A DNA stretch of 64,000 nucleotides from Vibrio sp. SCSIO 43137 (GCF_028201475.1 NZ_CP116384.1:1499781-1563780), one strand, 5' to 3'. Positions 17,705 to 26,571 are shown, numbered from the stretch's first letter. Numbers and translations: made by a program. Notes: a model not told the origin generated them from the letters alone.

Positions 17705-17914
17705 TTATACACTCTTTTTATCAGAAATATCCTGATATTCACCTTCAATAACACTTTCTGAAGGGGCTGTGCCATACTGCCTGCGCAGTTGGCTCTGCAT
17801 CTTCTTACCTGTAATCAGAGCCGCGATTGTCAGCGGAATAAACATAATCATGCTGAAAACAAGAGCAAACAGACCGGTAAAGATCGCCAGTACAGATAGA
17901 ACAATTCGATTCAT
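17705..17914 (-). CDS. small two-segment membrane protein
   Basis: A 69-residue protein: an N-terminal hydrophobic stretch (about residues 3-35, probably one long or two short membrane passes) and a basic then acidic tail (KKMQSQLRRQYG, VIEGEYQDISDKK). AGAGGTG is well placed before the ATG, which makes it a credible gene. The VIEGEYQ motif near the end is common in small Vibrio membrane proteins. Function unknown. Confidence 0.7.
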   Translation of the reverse strand: MNRIVLSVLAIFTGLFALVFSMIMFIPLTIAALITGKKMQSQLRRQYGTAPSESVIEGEYQDISDKKSV

Positions 17915-18028
17915 AAAACACCTCTTTGTTTACGATAGCAAGAAGTATACAGAAACCGGTATGAATCTAATATGAACAGCCTGAATAGCTAAATAACCGA
18001 TTTTAACTGTGCTTCAGATCTTGTCATC

Positions 18029-18118
18029 GGGGAAATAGCGATAAACAAACCCTCCGCGCCAGAGATGGCGCGGCAGAGCCCCATAGACGGATTTATGCGT
18101 GTTTGTGTTCGGTATTTT
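18029..18118 (+). repeat. palindromic intergenic repeat, copy 2
   Basis: A diverged copy of the repeat at 5415: GGGGAAATAGCGATAAACAA at the left, then CCCTCCGCGCCAGAGATGGC with its inner GC-rich hairpin, and GTGTTTGTGTTCGGTATTTT at the right. Both outer ends have drifted from GGCAAATATCGA. The left flank GTGCTTCAGA-TTGTCATC is shared with copy 1. Confidence 0.75.
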
Positions 18119-18151
18119 TTATTTTGAGTCGATAGAAAAAGTTAAGCCGAT

Positions 18152-18180
18152 AAAAAAACAGGCTGAACAATGTCAGCCTG
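18152..18180 (-). terminator. Rho-independent terminator of rhlE
   Basis: Reverse-strand hairpin CAGGCTGA / TCAGCCTG with a short loop followed by seven T. It lies 24 nt beyond the rhlE stop. Confidence 0.85.
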
Positions 18181-18204
18181 CTTTAGAAATTATGTACGCT
18201 CAAA

Positions 18205-19542
18205 CTACTCGTCGGAAGACGGGGCAGGCTTTGACGGTTTCTTTTTAGGAATAAACACATCATCACCCACTGAAACATTCTTGTAGAAGCTGCTGTCCCG
18301 TTTAACCGGCTTTTTAGCCACTTTCTTAGCCTGTTGCTTCTTCTTATCTTGTGGTTTGCCTTTTCCTTTAGAGCCCGGTTTGCGCGGCTTAAGGCCTTTA
18401 AATTTACCTTTCAGCCCTTCCAGTTCAGAGAACTGAATATCCTGATGCAGGAAGGTTTCAATACGTTTAAAGCTATCCCAGTCTTTCGGGCCTACCAGAG
18501 AAATAGCGGTTCCCTTGTTGCCTGCACGACCGGTACGGCCTACACGGTGAACATACTCTTCTGTATGCTTTGGCATGTCAAAGTTGATTACATGAGTAAC
18601 GTTTGAGATATCCAGCCCTCGGGATGCGATATCCGTAGTCACCAGAATCTTAAATACCGCACGCTCAAACTGGCTCATAATGGTATTACGCTGGCTCTGG
18701 TTCAGATCACCGCTAAGTGCCATCGCTTTGAGTTTTTTCTCGTTCAGAACCTTAGTCAGTCTCTCTGTATCTGATCGCGTAGCAGTAAAGATAATCACCT
18801 GACGGTATTCGGCCTGCTCTATGATTCTGTCCAGAATCGCTTCTTTATGATCCAGATGGTCACAAAGATAGAAAGATTGCTGAATATCCTTATGCTCTGC
18901 GCTGGCTGAACCAATAGTGATGCGCTTAGGATCATTCAACATCTCCATAGCGATATTGATCACCTCAGTATGTTCAAGTGTTGCCGAGAACATCAGAGTC
19001 TGGCGGCGACGGTGTTTTGCCGCTTTATGGATGCGTCTTAGTTCAGGGGCAAAGCCGAGATCCAGCATACGGTCAGCTTCATCCAGAATCAGGGTATCCA
19101 GACCATCTAAAAACAGTGAGCGATGTTCCAGATGATCAGCAAGGCGTCCCGGAGTCGCAACAATAAATTTAGGGTATTTACGCAGCGCTTTTACCTGATC
19201 ATTAAAATTTTCACCGCCGACAATCAGGGCACCAGTATACGAGAGCCCACCCAGCATGCTGCGTAGTTCACCATATACCTGTTTAGCCAGCTCACGGGTG
19301 GGAGCCAGAATAACAGCCCGTGGGTCACGTGCTGAAAATGATTTTGTTTTCAGTGCCTTATGCAGCATTGGCAAAACAAAAGCCAGAGTCTTACCAGAGC
19401 CTGTTTTTGATGACGCCAGCAGATCTTTACCAGCAATGGCAACGGGAATTGCCTGCTGTTGTATGTCTGTTGCTTTCTGAAACGCAAAGTGATTCAGGTT
19501 TTTAAGCAGGCGGTTATCAAGGCCTAATTCTTTAAACTGCAA
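18205..19542 (-). CDS. rhlE: DEAD-box RNA helicase, RhlE type
   Basis: An ATP-dependent RNA helicase of about 445 residues, likely in ribosome assembly or RNA turnover. All helicase motifs are present: Q-motif region DIQQQAIP, ASSKTGSGKT (motif I), APTREL (Ia), TPGR (Ib), LDEADRM (II), MFSATLEHT (III), ATRSDTERL (IV), TTDIASRGLD (V) and HRVGRTGRAG (VI). A basic Lys-rich tail (about 375-445) follows. No ATG fits. TTG 19542 has GGAG five bases upstream and gives MQFKELGLDNRLL, matching relatives; a TTG at 19554 is less likely. Confidence 0.93.
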   Translation of the reverse strand: MQFKELGLDNRLLKNLNHFAFQKATDIQQQAIPVAIAGKDLLASSKTGSGKTLAFVLPMLHKALKTKSFSARDPRAVILAPTRELAKQVYGELRSMLGGLSYTGALIVGGENFNDQVKALRKYPKFIVATPGRLADHLEHRSLFLDGLDTLILDEADRMLDLGFAPELRRIHKAAKHRRRQTLMFSATLEHTEVINIAMEMLNDPKRITIGSASAEHKDIQQSFYLCDHLDHKEAILDRIIEQAEYRQVIIFTATRSDTERLTKVLNEKKLKAMALSGDLNQSQRNTIMSQFERAVFKILVTTDIASRGLDISNVTHVINFDMPKHTEEYVHRVGRTGRAGNKGTAISLVGPKDWDSFKRIETFLHQDIQFSELEGLKGKFKGLKPRKPGSKGKGKPQDKKKQQAKKVAKKPVKRDSSFYKNVSVGDDVFIPKKKPSKPAPSSDE

Positions 19543-19746
19543 AGTGTGCTCCAACTTCTGATGGTCAATACGGGGAAAAAATAGCCCGCTATGATAGCGT
19601 GAAAAGCCTGTTCAGGCTAGAAAATCCGTAATCTCAGGCAAGCTTATCTTTAGGGAAACTCCGCTAACCTCTGTGTTAAATTTCACAACCACACCACGCT
19701 TTATTGAGATACTTCAATCTTTGTTCAGATTATTGAGCTCAAGATA

Positions 19747-19774
19747 TTGATTGTTCTATTGATCGGACTATATT
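19747..19774 (+). promoter_or_regulatory. probable lpp promoter
   Basis: TTGATT (19747-19752) and TATATT (19769-19774) are 16 bp apart, a sigma-70-like pair about 49 nt upstream of the lpp ATG. Other register choices exist. Confidence 0.4.
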
Positions 19775-19822
19775 GGGCTACACTATGAATGCAGAGTTAT
19801 ATGCAAGGAACAAGGAGTTCAA

Positions 19823-20116
19823 ATGAATAAAAAAGTATTGTTGGCAGCTGGTATCAGTTCTGTAGTTCTGTTGTCCGGTTGTGCTTCTGGCCCTGATGAA
19901 GAAACCATGAGCCAGATCAGCGCCCTTAACGGTAAAATCGATCAACTTAGTCGTGAAGTGGCTTCCCTGAGACAGAGCCAGTCCCGTACAGATATGAAAG
20001 CGCTTGAAGCACAAAAAGCAGCAACAGCCGCTCAGGAAAGTGCTTTCTCAGCTCAGGAAGAAGCGATCCGCGCTAACGAGCGAATCGACAATATTGCCCA
20101 GTCTTACACTAAGTAA
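19823..20116 (+). CDS. lpp: major outer membrane (Braun) lipoprotein Lpp
   Basis: A 97-residue lipoprotein: signal peptide MNKKVLLAAGISSVVLLSGC with lipobox LSGC (Cys 20), then an alanine- and leucine-zipper helix of heptads, and a C-terminal Lys (SYTK) as in Lpp, the residue linked to peptidoglycan. At 97 residues it is longer than the 78-residue E. coli protein. AAGGAG precedes the ATG. It faces an L,D-transpeptidase gene, the enzyme class that attaches Lpp to peptidoglycan, sharing a bidirectional terminator. Confidence 0.9.
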   Translation: MNKKVLLAAGISSVVLLSGCASGPDEETMSQISALNGKIDQLSREVASLRQSQSRTDMKALEAQKAATAAQESAFSAQEEAIRANERIDNIAQSYTK

Positions 20117-20134
20117 TAGATTTTGTTGAGCTAC

Positions 20135-20170
20135 AATAGCCGCTCCCGTCATAAGGCCGGAGCGGCTATT
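20135..20170. terminator. bidirectional terminator between lpp and the L,D-transpeptidase
   Basis: A 12-bp stem AATAGCCGCTCC / GGAGCGGCTATT (20135-20146 and 20159-20170). It overlaps the last codons of the reverse-strand gene and could serve both genes. Confidence 0.8.
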
Positions 20171-21051
20171 TCTATCGGCACTCCACTCTGAACCAGCAAT
20201 GCTGCTTTTGCCTTAGTCATAGAGATATCAAACTCCATCATCCACCACTCCAGCTCCTGAGGCATTACCAGAGGATCCTGCTCACCATTACTTTTGGTCA
20301 AAGGTTCATGTACTTCCATAAACACGCTGCGATCAGGTTCCAGTGACACCTTAACGGGAATATTGACCACTCTTACCTTATCTTTACGTTTTACCTGACT
20401 AAACAGCCACTCAATATCAACCGGCTCCATACGGATACAGCCGGAGCTTACCCTAAGGCCAATACCAAAATCGTGGTTGGTGCCATGGATCAGGTAATCA
20501 CCGGCACCATGGGCTAACCGGAGAGCAAACTCACCCAACGGGTTTTCAGGGCCTGCCGGCACTACTTCCGGCAGTTCAATCCCTTTTGCCAGCATTTCAG
20601 CACGAATGGATTTTGGCGGTGTCCAGGTCGGGTTGGGGATCTTCTCATTGATATAAGAGCTCATTTCCGGGGTATCGCGGCCAATTCTGCCGATACCGAC
20701 CGGGAAAATATGCACCCGTTTTTTATCTTTATCAAAGTAATAGAGACGCAGTTCCGCGAGGTTAATAACAATGCCCTCGCGATCTTCTGTGGGCAGAATA
20801 AAGCGGGAAGGAATAGTAAGAACAGTACCTTCCTGCGGAAGAAACGGGTCAATACCTCTATTGGCAGCCATAAGGGAGAGCAAGCCAACATCATAGTCTG
20901 TCGCCAGCACGGCAAAAGTTTCACCCTTTTTTATCACATGATGCTGTACACGCCCGACCATCTGACTGCCGTCTTCAGGTAGCAGATAACTTGCAGACAA
21001 AACAGGAAGAGCAGTGACCATACTAAACATTAGCAACAAACGGGATAACAT
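20149..21051 (-). CDS. LysM-containing L,D-transpeptidase (YkuD family)
   Basis: A 300-residue exported enzyme: signal peptide (about 1-19), a LysM domain (about 37-82, HHVIKKGETFAVLATDYDVG...TVLTIPSRF), then a YkuD domain (about 92-230) with HGTNHDFGIGLRVSSGCIRM containing the catalytic His and Cys. It probably links Lpp to peptidoglycan or makes 3-3 cross-links. Convergent with lpp, which supports the first role. The C-terminal extension (230-300) is of unknown purpose. Confidence 0.88.
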   Translation of the reverse strand: MLSRLLLMFSMVTALPVLSASYLLPEDGSQMVGRVQHHVIKKGETFAVLATDYDVGLLSLMAANRGIDPFLPQEGTVLTIPSRFILPTEDREGIVINLAELRLYYFDKDKKRVHIFPVGIGRIGRDTPEMSSYINEKIPNPTWTPPKSIRAEMLAKGIELPEVVPAGPENPLGEFALRLAHGAGDYLIHGTNHDFGIGLRVSSGCIRMEPVDIEWLFSQVKRKDKVRVVNIPVKVSLEPDRSVFMEVHEPLTKSNGEQDPLVMPQELEWWMMEFDISMTKAKAALLVQSGVPIEIAAPAL

Positions 21052-21223
21052 TCTGAATCTATAACCTTGTTAAAGTAACTAGCATCAGTCTTAAGGCTAA
21101 CCCGCTTACGCTTTTATCTCAACTCAACCCGGTTTCACAATTAATACAATCATCTTGTTTATACAACAACAGACATAGTATATTTTAATTGATATGTCGT
21201 GCTGTTCTGTCAGTTAGGTAAAT

Positions 21224-21580
21224 ATGAAGAAAGTGATATCAGTCGTCTGTTTACTCTTTTCAGCCAGCGCTGTCTGTCAGAACTCACCGTCTGTGCAACA
21301 GGACGATAAGCTGCCAAATATTTCCATGCCGCAATTTCGTGATATCGATATTAATAACGACAGTCAGATTTCAAAGGAAGAGTTTGAGCGCTTTCAGCAT
21401 GAGCGTCACTTCAGAATAAAGCAGTTAAATCTGGGTGGCGCCCATTACAAACCAAACAAGCCCTCTTTTGAACAGCTGGATTTTGATAGCAACCAAGTAA
21501 TAGATGAACATGAGTTCACCCAGCACCAGATCAATCAAAGAGCCGTAAAACGTGCTAAACAGAACATTAAGCTGAATTAA
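21224..21580 (+). CDS. secreted EF-hand protein
   Basis: A 118-residue exported protein: signal peptide MKKVISVVCLLFSASAVC, then two EF-hand loops, DINNDSQISKEEF (about 41-53) and DFDSNQVIDEHEF (about 86-98). Both carry the Asp/Asn/Glu positions of calcium ligands, so it likely binds Ca2+ in the periplasm. Convergent with the lipase-like gene, with a 4-nt overlap of the reading frames. Ligand-binding call is from motif; partners are unknown. Confidence 0.8.
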   Translation: MKKVISVVCLLFSASAVCQNSPSVQQDDKLPNISMPQFRDIDINNDSQISKEEFERFQHERHFRIKQLNLGGAHYKPNKPSFEQLDFDSNQVIDEHEFTQHQINQRAVKRAKQNIKLN

Positions 21581-22236
21581 GGGCTGCCAGCGCTGAGAAA
21601 TGCACCTTTTTGCAGAAAGTGAATGGATTGCTCAATGACCTTGCGGTTCTGCATCATAAAAGAGTGAGTCACCGGCAACACCAGATGAGCTTTCATACCT
21701 TTTAAGCGGGTACTCTGAAGAGAAACTTTGCCATCGTTGGGTTTAGGCAGCAGGCGGGAGAGTAATAAGTTCACGGTACGGCTACCGGCAATCACCCCTA
21801 ACTCAAAGTCAGCATCACCCAGCCTGTTTGGCACGCTATGCTCTGATGTGCCCAGTTGCAATCCGGCCGGGCCATTGATCAGCTTAAAACCGGGCACCCC
21901 ACCTAAAACATCAACGATTTCACTGCCTTGATTGGGCGGCCCCAACATAACCACTCGACCCAGGTTCTCAATTGGTTTTTGAGAGAGATATTGCCTGAGC
22001 AATATGCCCCCCATAGAGTGAGTAACAAAATGCACCCGTTGCGCTCCCTGACACTGACTAAGGGCAGCAGAAATGGCATCATCAGCCAGAACTTCAATCG
22101 GGTATCTGGTAGAGGGATAATTAACATTTACCACCCGAAAACCACTACGGTTCAGCACCCTTTCCATACGCCAGAAACTGCGACGGGTTCGCGCCAGCCC
22201 ATGTAGCAACACAACATAATCCTGAGGTCTACTCAT
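21577..22236 (-). CDS. alpha/beta hydrolase, lipase-like
   Basis: A 219-residue alpha/beta-fold hydrolase with the N-terminal oxyanion segment VVLLHGLARTRRSFW (about 8-22) and a nucleophile elbow HFVTHSMGGILLRQYL (about 69-84), Ser in THSMG. MLGPPNQGSE is typical of triacylglycerol-lipase-like proteins (PGAP1-like). No signal peptide. ATG 22236 overlaps the end of the GFA gene by 8 nt, so the two are probably co-transcribed. Substrate unknown. Confidence 0.83.
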   Translation of the reverse strand: MSRPQDYVVLLHGLARTRRSFWRMERVLNRSGFRVVNVNYPSTRYPIEVLADDAISAALSQCQGAQRVHFVTHSMGGILLRQYLSQKPIENLGRVVMLGPPNQGSEIVDVLGGVPGFKLINGPAGLQLGTSEHSVPNRLGDADFELGVIAGSRTVNLLLSRLLPKPNDGKVSLQSTRLKGMKAHLVLPVTHSFMMQNRKVIEQSIHFLQKGAFLSAGSP

Positions 22237-22591
22237 CCAGATATTCCCACGTCTTAGCACCATCAAATTTTCGCACAGGAATGGCGGATATCTGTTCCGG
22301 TTCAGACATTCTGAAGTTTATCGCCACCTTTTTAACCGGAGACTTCTCAGTAGAAGTGTAATGGGTAATACATCCGCAGCGACGACAGTGATGAAACTTA
22401 ATATAACCGTCCCCCCACTGATATGAGCCAACGCCTTCGCCCCCTAATGAAAGTTCAACTTCAGATACACTGTAGTAACCCCACAAGGTGGCATAACGAC
22501 GGCATACAGAACAGTTACAACTGGTCAGGGTTTGCGGAAGTTGCTCAACTGACAGTTGTACATTTCCGCAATGGCATTGAGCTTTAAACAT
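22229..22591 (-). CDS. GFA family zinc-binding protein
   Basis: A 120-residue protein of the GFA family (glutathione-dependent formaldehyde-activating enzyme-like). Cysteine motifs CHCGNV (6-11), CNCSVCRR (25-32) and HCRRCG (69-74) form the characteristic zinc sites. Activity on formaldehyde-glutathione adducts is known for one family member only; most have unknown roles. First gene of a short leftward pair with the lipase-like hydrolase. Confidence 0.85.
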   Translation of the reverse strand: MFKAQCHCGNVQLSVEQLPQTLTSCNCSVCRRYATLWGYYSVSEVELSLGGEGVGSYQWGDGYIKFHHCRRCGCITHYTSTEKSPVKKVAINFRMSEPEQISAIPVRKFDGAKTWEYLDE

Positions 22592-22661
22592 ATCTCTCTC
22601 CTTAAGACGTATAAAAAGTGTGGCGGTACTAAATCATTTTACAGTGTAAATAACCTGTTGT

Positions 22662-23006
22662 TTAAACCGGCAGTTCACACTCTCCGTCAGCAGTGATTTG
22701 CAGCTCCCAACACCTCTGCATTGCAGAGATATTCAAAGGCGCATACAAATGGGGGTAAAGCTGACCGTTATCTTCAATACCCGCAGGTGCTTCATCGATT
22801 AACTCGCCCTTTAACTTCTCTTTATCCAGTTCAAGTAGCCATATCCCCTTCTGTCCGGCCAGAAAGTGTTTAATAACAAACGTCAATTGCTCCCGGTAAG
22901 CCAGATGGACAAAACCCTCTTCAGTAAGGGAAGCCGGGCTGTGCTCTCCGGTTTCTCTGGCTCTGTTCAGGGAGGCGTGATCAATCAGATGGTAAACTTT
23001 TTTCAT
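22662..23006 (-). CDS. DUF952 family protein
   Basis: A 114-residue protein of the DUF952 family: VYHLIDHASLNRARETGEHS, EEGFVHLAYREQL and YPHLYAPLNIS are typical. I chose ATG 23006 over the longer frame from 23030, which reads into the repeat element. A MITE-like inverted-repeat element begins only 4 bp upstream of the ATG and no ribosome-binding site is visible, so expression may be altered. Function unknown. Confidence 0.82.
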   Translation of the reverse strand: MKKVYHLIDHASLNRARETGEHSPASLTEEGFVHLAYREQLTFVIKHFLAGQKGIWLLELDKEKLKGELIDEAPAGIEDNGQLYPHLYAPLNISAMQRCWELQITADGECELPV

Positions 23007-23010
23007 TGGT

Positions 23011-23277
23011 ATATACCCAAGTGACCTCAAGATGCAGTATTCAGAGCTGCATCAAGGTGTTCAGTTCAAGGAAGATAACTGTAGGAATGGCACTCCCTTT
23101 CAAAGTTATCTGACACAGAAATGGGCGCATTGATGCGCTCCCCAAGGGCGAGTTATATTGGCTCCTGCTCTGTGTTACTGATTCTAACCGTAGAATGACT
23201 ATGGCTTCAAATCAGTGCCTTGATCAGAAGCCAATATATTCTCGCTGAAAAAGCATCTTGAGGTTACTTGGGTATAT
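23011..23277. mobile_element. MITE-like element with 25-bp terminal inverted repeats
   Basis: Terminal repeats ATATACCCAAGTGACCTCAA-GATGC (23011-23035) and its complement (23253-23277) match in 24 of 25 bases. The 267-bp element encodes no plausible protein. Ends beginning ATATAC resemble TA-targeting insertion sequences, and very similar ends are common in Vibrio intergenic repeats. It occupies the whole gap between the DUF952 gene and the end of the tRNA-binding-protein gene. Confidence 0.8.
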
Positions 23278-23282
23278 TGCTA

Positions 23283-23636
23283 TTAACCGGCACGGCTGCC
23301 GTCAGGAACAGGGGCTTCAGGCATTGCCAGAACCGGCGTTACCTTATCTTCGTAACCGATATCAAACAGCATCCCCTGTGACAACTCACCAGCCATTTTT
23401 CTTTCAGGAAGGTTAACCACAAATAGCGCCTGCTTGCCTTCTATCTCCTGTGGATTGTCCCGCTCCTGTTTGATACCGGCCAGAATTGAGCGTTGATGAT
23501 CGCCAAAATCTACCGTCAGTTTCATCAGTTTGTCTGATTTTGCTACCTCAGTAACAGAGACAATAGTGCCGACCCGGATATCCAGCTTAGCAAAGTCATC
23601 AAATGTAATTAGTTCTTTAATTGGTGCAGGAGTCAT
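23283..23636 (-). CDS. tRNA-binding domain protein (CsaA/YgjH-like)
   Basis: A 117-residue OB-fold protein of the tRNA-binding (EMAP/CsaA/YgjH) type: FDDFAKLDIRVGTIVSVTEV (about 12-31), RSILAGIKQE and NLPERKMAGELSQGMLFDI. Such stand-alone domains are thought to bind tRNA or act as chaperones. AGAGG precedes the ATG. The MITE at 23011-23277 starts 5 bp after its stop codon. Confidence 0.85.
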   Translation of the reverse strand: MTPAPIKELITFDDFAKLDIRVGTIVSVTEVAKSDKLMKLTVDFGDHQRSILAGIKQERDNPQEIEGKQALFVVNLPERKMAGELSQGMLFDIGYEDKVTPVLAMPEAPVPDGSRAG

Positions 23637-23710
23637 ACTATACCTCTGATTTAAATAAATAATTCAGAAGTAAACTATCAAATAGATTAAGGCCGGAACA
23701 GGCTTAACGT

Positions 23711-24382
23711 CTAATTATCGGTAAAAATAATATCGCCGTAGTAAGCCGTTGCATTCTGTTTGCTGTCGTCACTGTCGGTCATAATGGCGATGGCATCAAT
23801 ATAGCGGTAGGCGTCGCGGTTTTCTTCTTCACTGCCTTTATCACCGAATACCTGAATCAGATCCTGATAGAGATTTCTTTTTTCGCTGAACCACATGTTC
23901 AATGCATCACTTTCACCGCGGACAGCCATCATTTTGGCTTTCTCACCGGCATAAGCGTTGTTCCATTTAGAACCTTTAGGTTGATTGCTCGACCAGACAT
24001 AATTCAGGGTACGGGTATTCCATATCGCCCAGCTACTGCCTATCACAACGTAGAGGCGGGCAGAGTAGTCATCACCACTTTTGATGCGCTCATTCAGCGG
24101 CGACATTTGATTCTCAATTTTCCAGCTCCAGTTAATATAAGGCGTTTTCAGCAGATCAACCTTCTCTTCCAAAGCCAGAATTGAAGCACTTTGCCGGCTG
24201 GTTGCCTTTAACACAAACTGATCCTGCTGACGGATAATCTGATAATCCGTTGCACCATTGAACTCTTTCTCTTTCCAGCGGCTTAAATCATTCTGGCTAA
24301 ACTGAGATACATTAACTCGCTCCTGTGCGCTGACAATCAATGCAGGCAGAGCTAAACAGAGTGTGGCAACCGTACGGAACAT
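23711..24382 (-). CDS. exported DUF3047 protein
   Basis: A 223-residue exported protein with a signal peptide (about 1-20, ALPALIVSA) and a DUF3047 body: WSWKIENQ, YSARLYVVIG, RTLNYVWSSNQPKGSKW, YIDAIAIMTDSDDSKQNATA and YYGDIIFTDN are characteristic. ATG 24382 follows GGAGAG. The family resembles jelly-roll, carbohydrate-binding-like periplasmic proteins, but no function is known. Confidence 0.8.
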   Translation of the reverse strand: MFRTVATLCLALPALIVSAQERVNVSQFSQNDLSRWKEKEFNGATDYQIIRQQDQFVLKATSRQSASILALEEKVDLLKTPYINWSWKIENQMSPLNERIKSGDDYSARLYVVIGSSWAIWNTRTLNYVWSSNQPKGSKWNNAYAGEKAKMMAVRGESDALNMWFSEKRNLYQDLIQVFGDKGSEEENRDAYRYIDAIAIMTDSDDSKQNATAYYGDIIFTDN

Positions 24383-24462
24383 ATTCTCTCCTGTGAGAAA
24401 TAGCATAAAAGCACAACTGATGAGTACATAGACCCTACTTAAACGTAAGCAGAATCAGCAGC

Positions 24463-24810
24463 TTAATCAAGCAGTTCGTAACTATCGATTGCCTTTCTCG
24501 CTTCAGCCACGGTGCAACCCGTCTCTTTAACCAGTTGATTTAAAGTCGTGTTGGGGTGTTTTTGAATATAATCGGCAGGAGAAAGAAAAGTCACCGGCAG
24601 TGCTTTTTCCACTGCCAGACGAATCCAGCGATCCGCTTCTGCGGGAATAAGATTTTTCAGATGATTTAACTGCTGTTCAGTACCGGATAAACGCCAGTTT
24701 CTTGAACGGCGGATACGATGAATTTTACAGCCATTGCTTTGCGCTAAAGCGATAAAGGCCTGTTTGTCTGCCACCCGATGGACAAAACTGTTGAGTTGAA
24801 TCGATATCAT
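24463..24810 (-). CDS. RRF_GI-like small basic protein
   Basis: A 115-residue basic protein. IHRIRRSRNWRLSG and TLNQLVKETGCTVAEARKAID resemble a family annotated in Vibrio as ribosome recycling factor-like (RRF_GI), though it is not a true RRF. The C-terminal third looks like a helix-turn-helix. Name from memory; function unproven. Confidence 0.5.
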   Translation of the reverse strand: MISIQLNSFVHRVADKQAFIALAQSNGCKIHRIRRSRNWRLSGTEQQLNHLKNLIPAEADRWIRLAVEKALPVTFLSPADYIQKHPNTTLNQLVKETGCTVAEARKAIDSYELLD

Positions 24811-24842
24811 GGCCTGACTGTATCATAAGCGCTAACCGCTGT

Positions 24843-25697
24843 TTACGCTTTATCAGCAACATTCACCTTCAATCCGGCCATATTTTTTATCGGGCTAAGC
24901 TGCTTTCCGCTAAAGGCAGTAATAAATAGCGTTGCCTGCACCAGTACAATACAGGCACTGGTGGAACCATCGATATGATAGCTGATCACCACGCCGGCCA
25001 GTGTTGAGAATACGGAAACCAGAGTCGCCACCAGCATCATAACTTCAAAGCGGCGGCAGAGCATAAGCGCCACTACCCCCGGCCCCACTAACATCGCCAC
25101 CACCAACACCACACCAACAACCTGAATCGCGGCAACGGTCACTAACGCAATCAAAATCAGCAGCAGATAGTGCAACGCGCGGATATTCAGGCCGACAACA
25201 CGTGCATGACTTTTATCAAAACAGACCATCAACAAGTCTTTGTAGAAAAGCAGTGTCGTTACCGCAACGGCAGCACAAACCGCCAAAGTCTGCCACATAA
25301 GATCTTCAGGGATCCCGAGAATATTGCCGAACAAGATATGCATAAGATGCTGATCAGTCTCTACATGAGTAAACATCACCAGACCGATAGCAAACATGCC
25401 GGAGAAAACAATACCCATCACCGTATCTTCTTTAAGGCGGCTATGTTCCTTTATGTAACCGGTAAGCACGGCGCAGGCCAGACCGGAAGTAAATGCGCCG
25501 ATAAACAGAGGAATGGCAAATAGCGAAGAGAGAACCACACCGGGAAGAACCGCATGGGAAATGGCATCGCCCATCAGCGACCAGCCTTTCAGCACCAGAT
25601 AGCAGGAAAGCAGCGCACAAACAATACTTACCGCAAGGCCGGTTATCAGGGCACTCTGCATAAACGGGTATTGCAGGGGTTCAGTTAACCAGATCAT
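24843..25697 (-). CDS. sitD: Mn/Fe ABC transporter permease (SitD type)
   Basis: A 284-residue ABC-3 family permease with about eight membrane segments. Family signatures include YLVLKGWSLMGDAISHAVLP (about 34-53) and VVGVVLVVAMLVGPGVVALM. It starts with an ATGA overlap on sitC and is the last gene of the operon. The paired permease genes, ATPase and solute-binding protein match SitABCD/MntABCD transporters for Mn2+ or Fe2+; the actual metal is not visible from the sequence. Confidence 0.85.
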   Translation of the reverse strand: MIWLTEPLQYPFMQSALITGLAVSIVCALLSCYLVLKGWSLMGDAISHAVLPGVVLSSLFAIPLFIGAFTSGLACAVLTGYIKEHSRLKEDTVMGIVFSGMFAIGLVMFTHVETDQHLMHILFGNILGIPEDLMWQTLAVCAAVAVTTLLFYKDLLMVCFDKSHARVVGLNIRALHYLLLILIALVTVAAIQVVGVVLVVAMLVGPGVVALMLCRRFEVMMLVATLVSVFSTLAGVVISYHIDGSTSACIVLVQATLFITAFSGKQLSPIKNMAGLKVNVADKA

Positions 25698-26569
25698 ACG
25701 ATTTTCTCCTTGCGTTCACTGTGTACTAAGGAGACGGAATGAAACCGGACAGGGAGCAATCCATACTTAGGAGCAAACAGGAAGGCTAAGGTAAACAGCA
25801 ATATCTGACAAAGCACAATCAAACCGCCGGCTGAACTGTCGTAAAGATAGCTGATATATACTCCGGCAGCACCTGTCACTGCCCCCATAAAGGTAGAGAG
25901 AAACAAGATAGCCCCAAACCTGTCGCTCAGCATATAAGCCGTAGCACCAGGAATAATCACCATAGCTATCACCAGCAAGGCGCCTACCGCCTGCAGAGAA
26001 GCAACGGTACAGGCACTCAACAAGGTAAAAAACAGCAGCTTATAACCCGTTACCCATAATCCGCTTGCCGCTGCCTGATTCTCATCAAAAAACACCAGCA
26101 ACAAGGACTTCCACACCAATCCAAGAGTGACAAAAGTCAGCAATGAGATAATCACTATCTGGTACAGCTCACTCTGACTGATCATCAGGATATTGCCGAA
26201 AATCACCGCCTGAATATTAATGGAGGTTGGGTTGAGGGAAATAATCAGCAGGCCGAGAGCGAAAAAACTGGTAAACACCAGCCCGATCACCGCATCTTCT
26301 TTAAGGTGAGATAGTTGTTTAATTAACGCCATACTGCCCGCAGCAAGAAAACCGGCAAAAAAAGCACCTACGGAGAGTGGTAACCCCATGCTGTAAGCAA
26401 CAGCTACACCAGGCACCACTGAGTGCGACAGTGCATCCCCTATAAGCGACCAGCCTTTAAGGACCAGATACGCGGAAAGAAATGCGCAGACCGCCCCGAC
26501 TATGGCACTGGCAAACAGGGCATTTTGCATATATTGATAACTGAACGGTTCCAGCAGAGTATCCAGCAT
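25694..26569 (-). CDS. sitC: Mn/Fe ABC transporter permease (SitC type)
   Basis: A 291-residue ABC-3 family permease, paralogous to the next gene: YLVLKGWSLIGDALSHSVVP (about 37-56), LKEDAVIGLVFTSFFALG and AVGALLVIAMVIIPGATAYM. ATG 26569 follows GGAGG; a GTG three bases earlier is possible. It forms the membrane channel with SitD. Translationally coupled to both neighbours. Confidence 0.85.
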   Translation of the reverse strand: MLDTLLEPFSYQYMQNALFASAIVGAVCAFLSAYLVLKGWSLIGDALSHSVVPGVAVAYSMGLPLSVGAFFAGFLAAGSMALIKQLSHLKEDAVIGLVFTSFFALGLLIISLNPTSINIQAVIFGNILMISQSELYQIVIISLLTFVTLGLVWKSLLLVFFDENQAAASGLWVTGYKLLFFTLLSACTVASLQAVGALLVIAMVIIPGATAYMLSDRFGAILFLSTFMGAVTGAAGVYISYLYDSSAGGLIVLCQILLFTLAFLFAPKYGLLPVRFHSVSLVHSERKEKIV

Positions 26570-26571
26570 CA

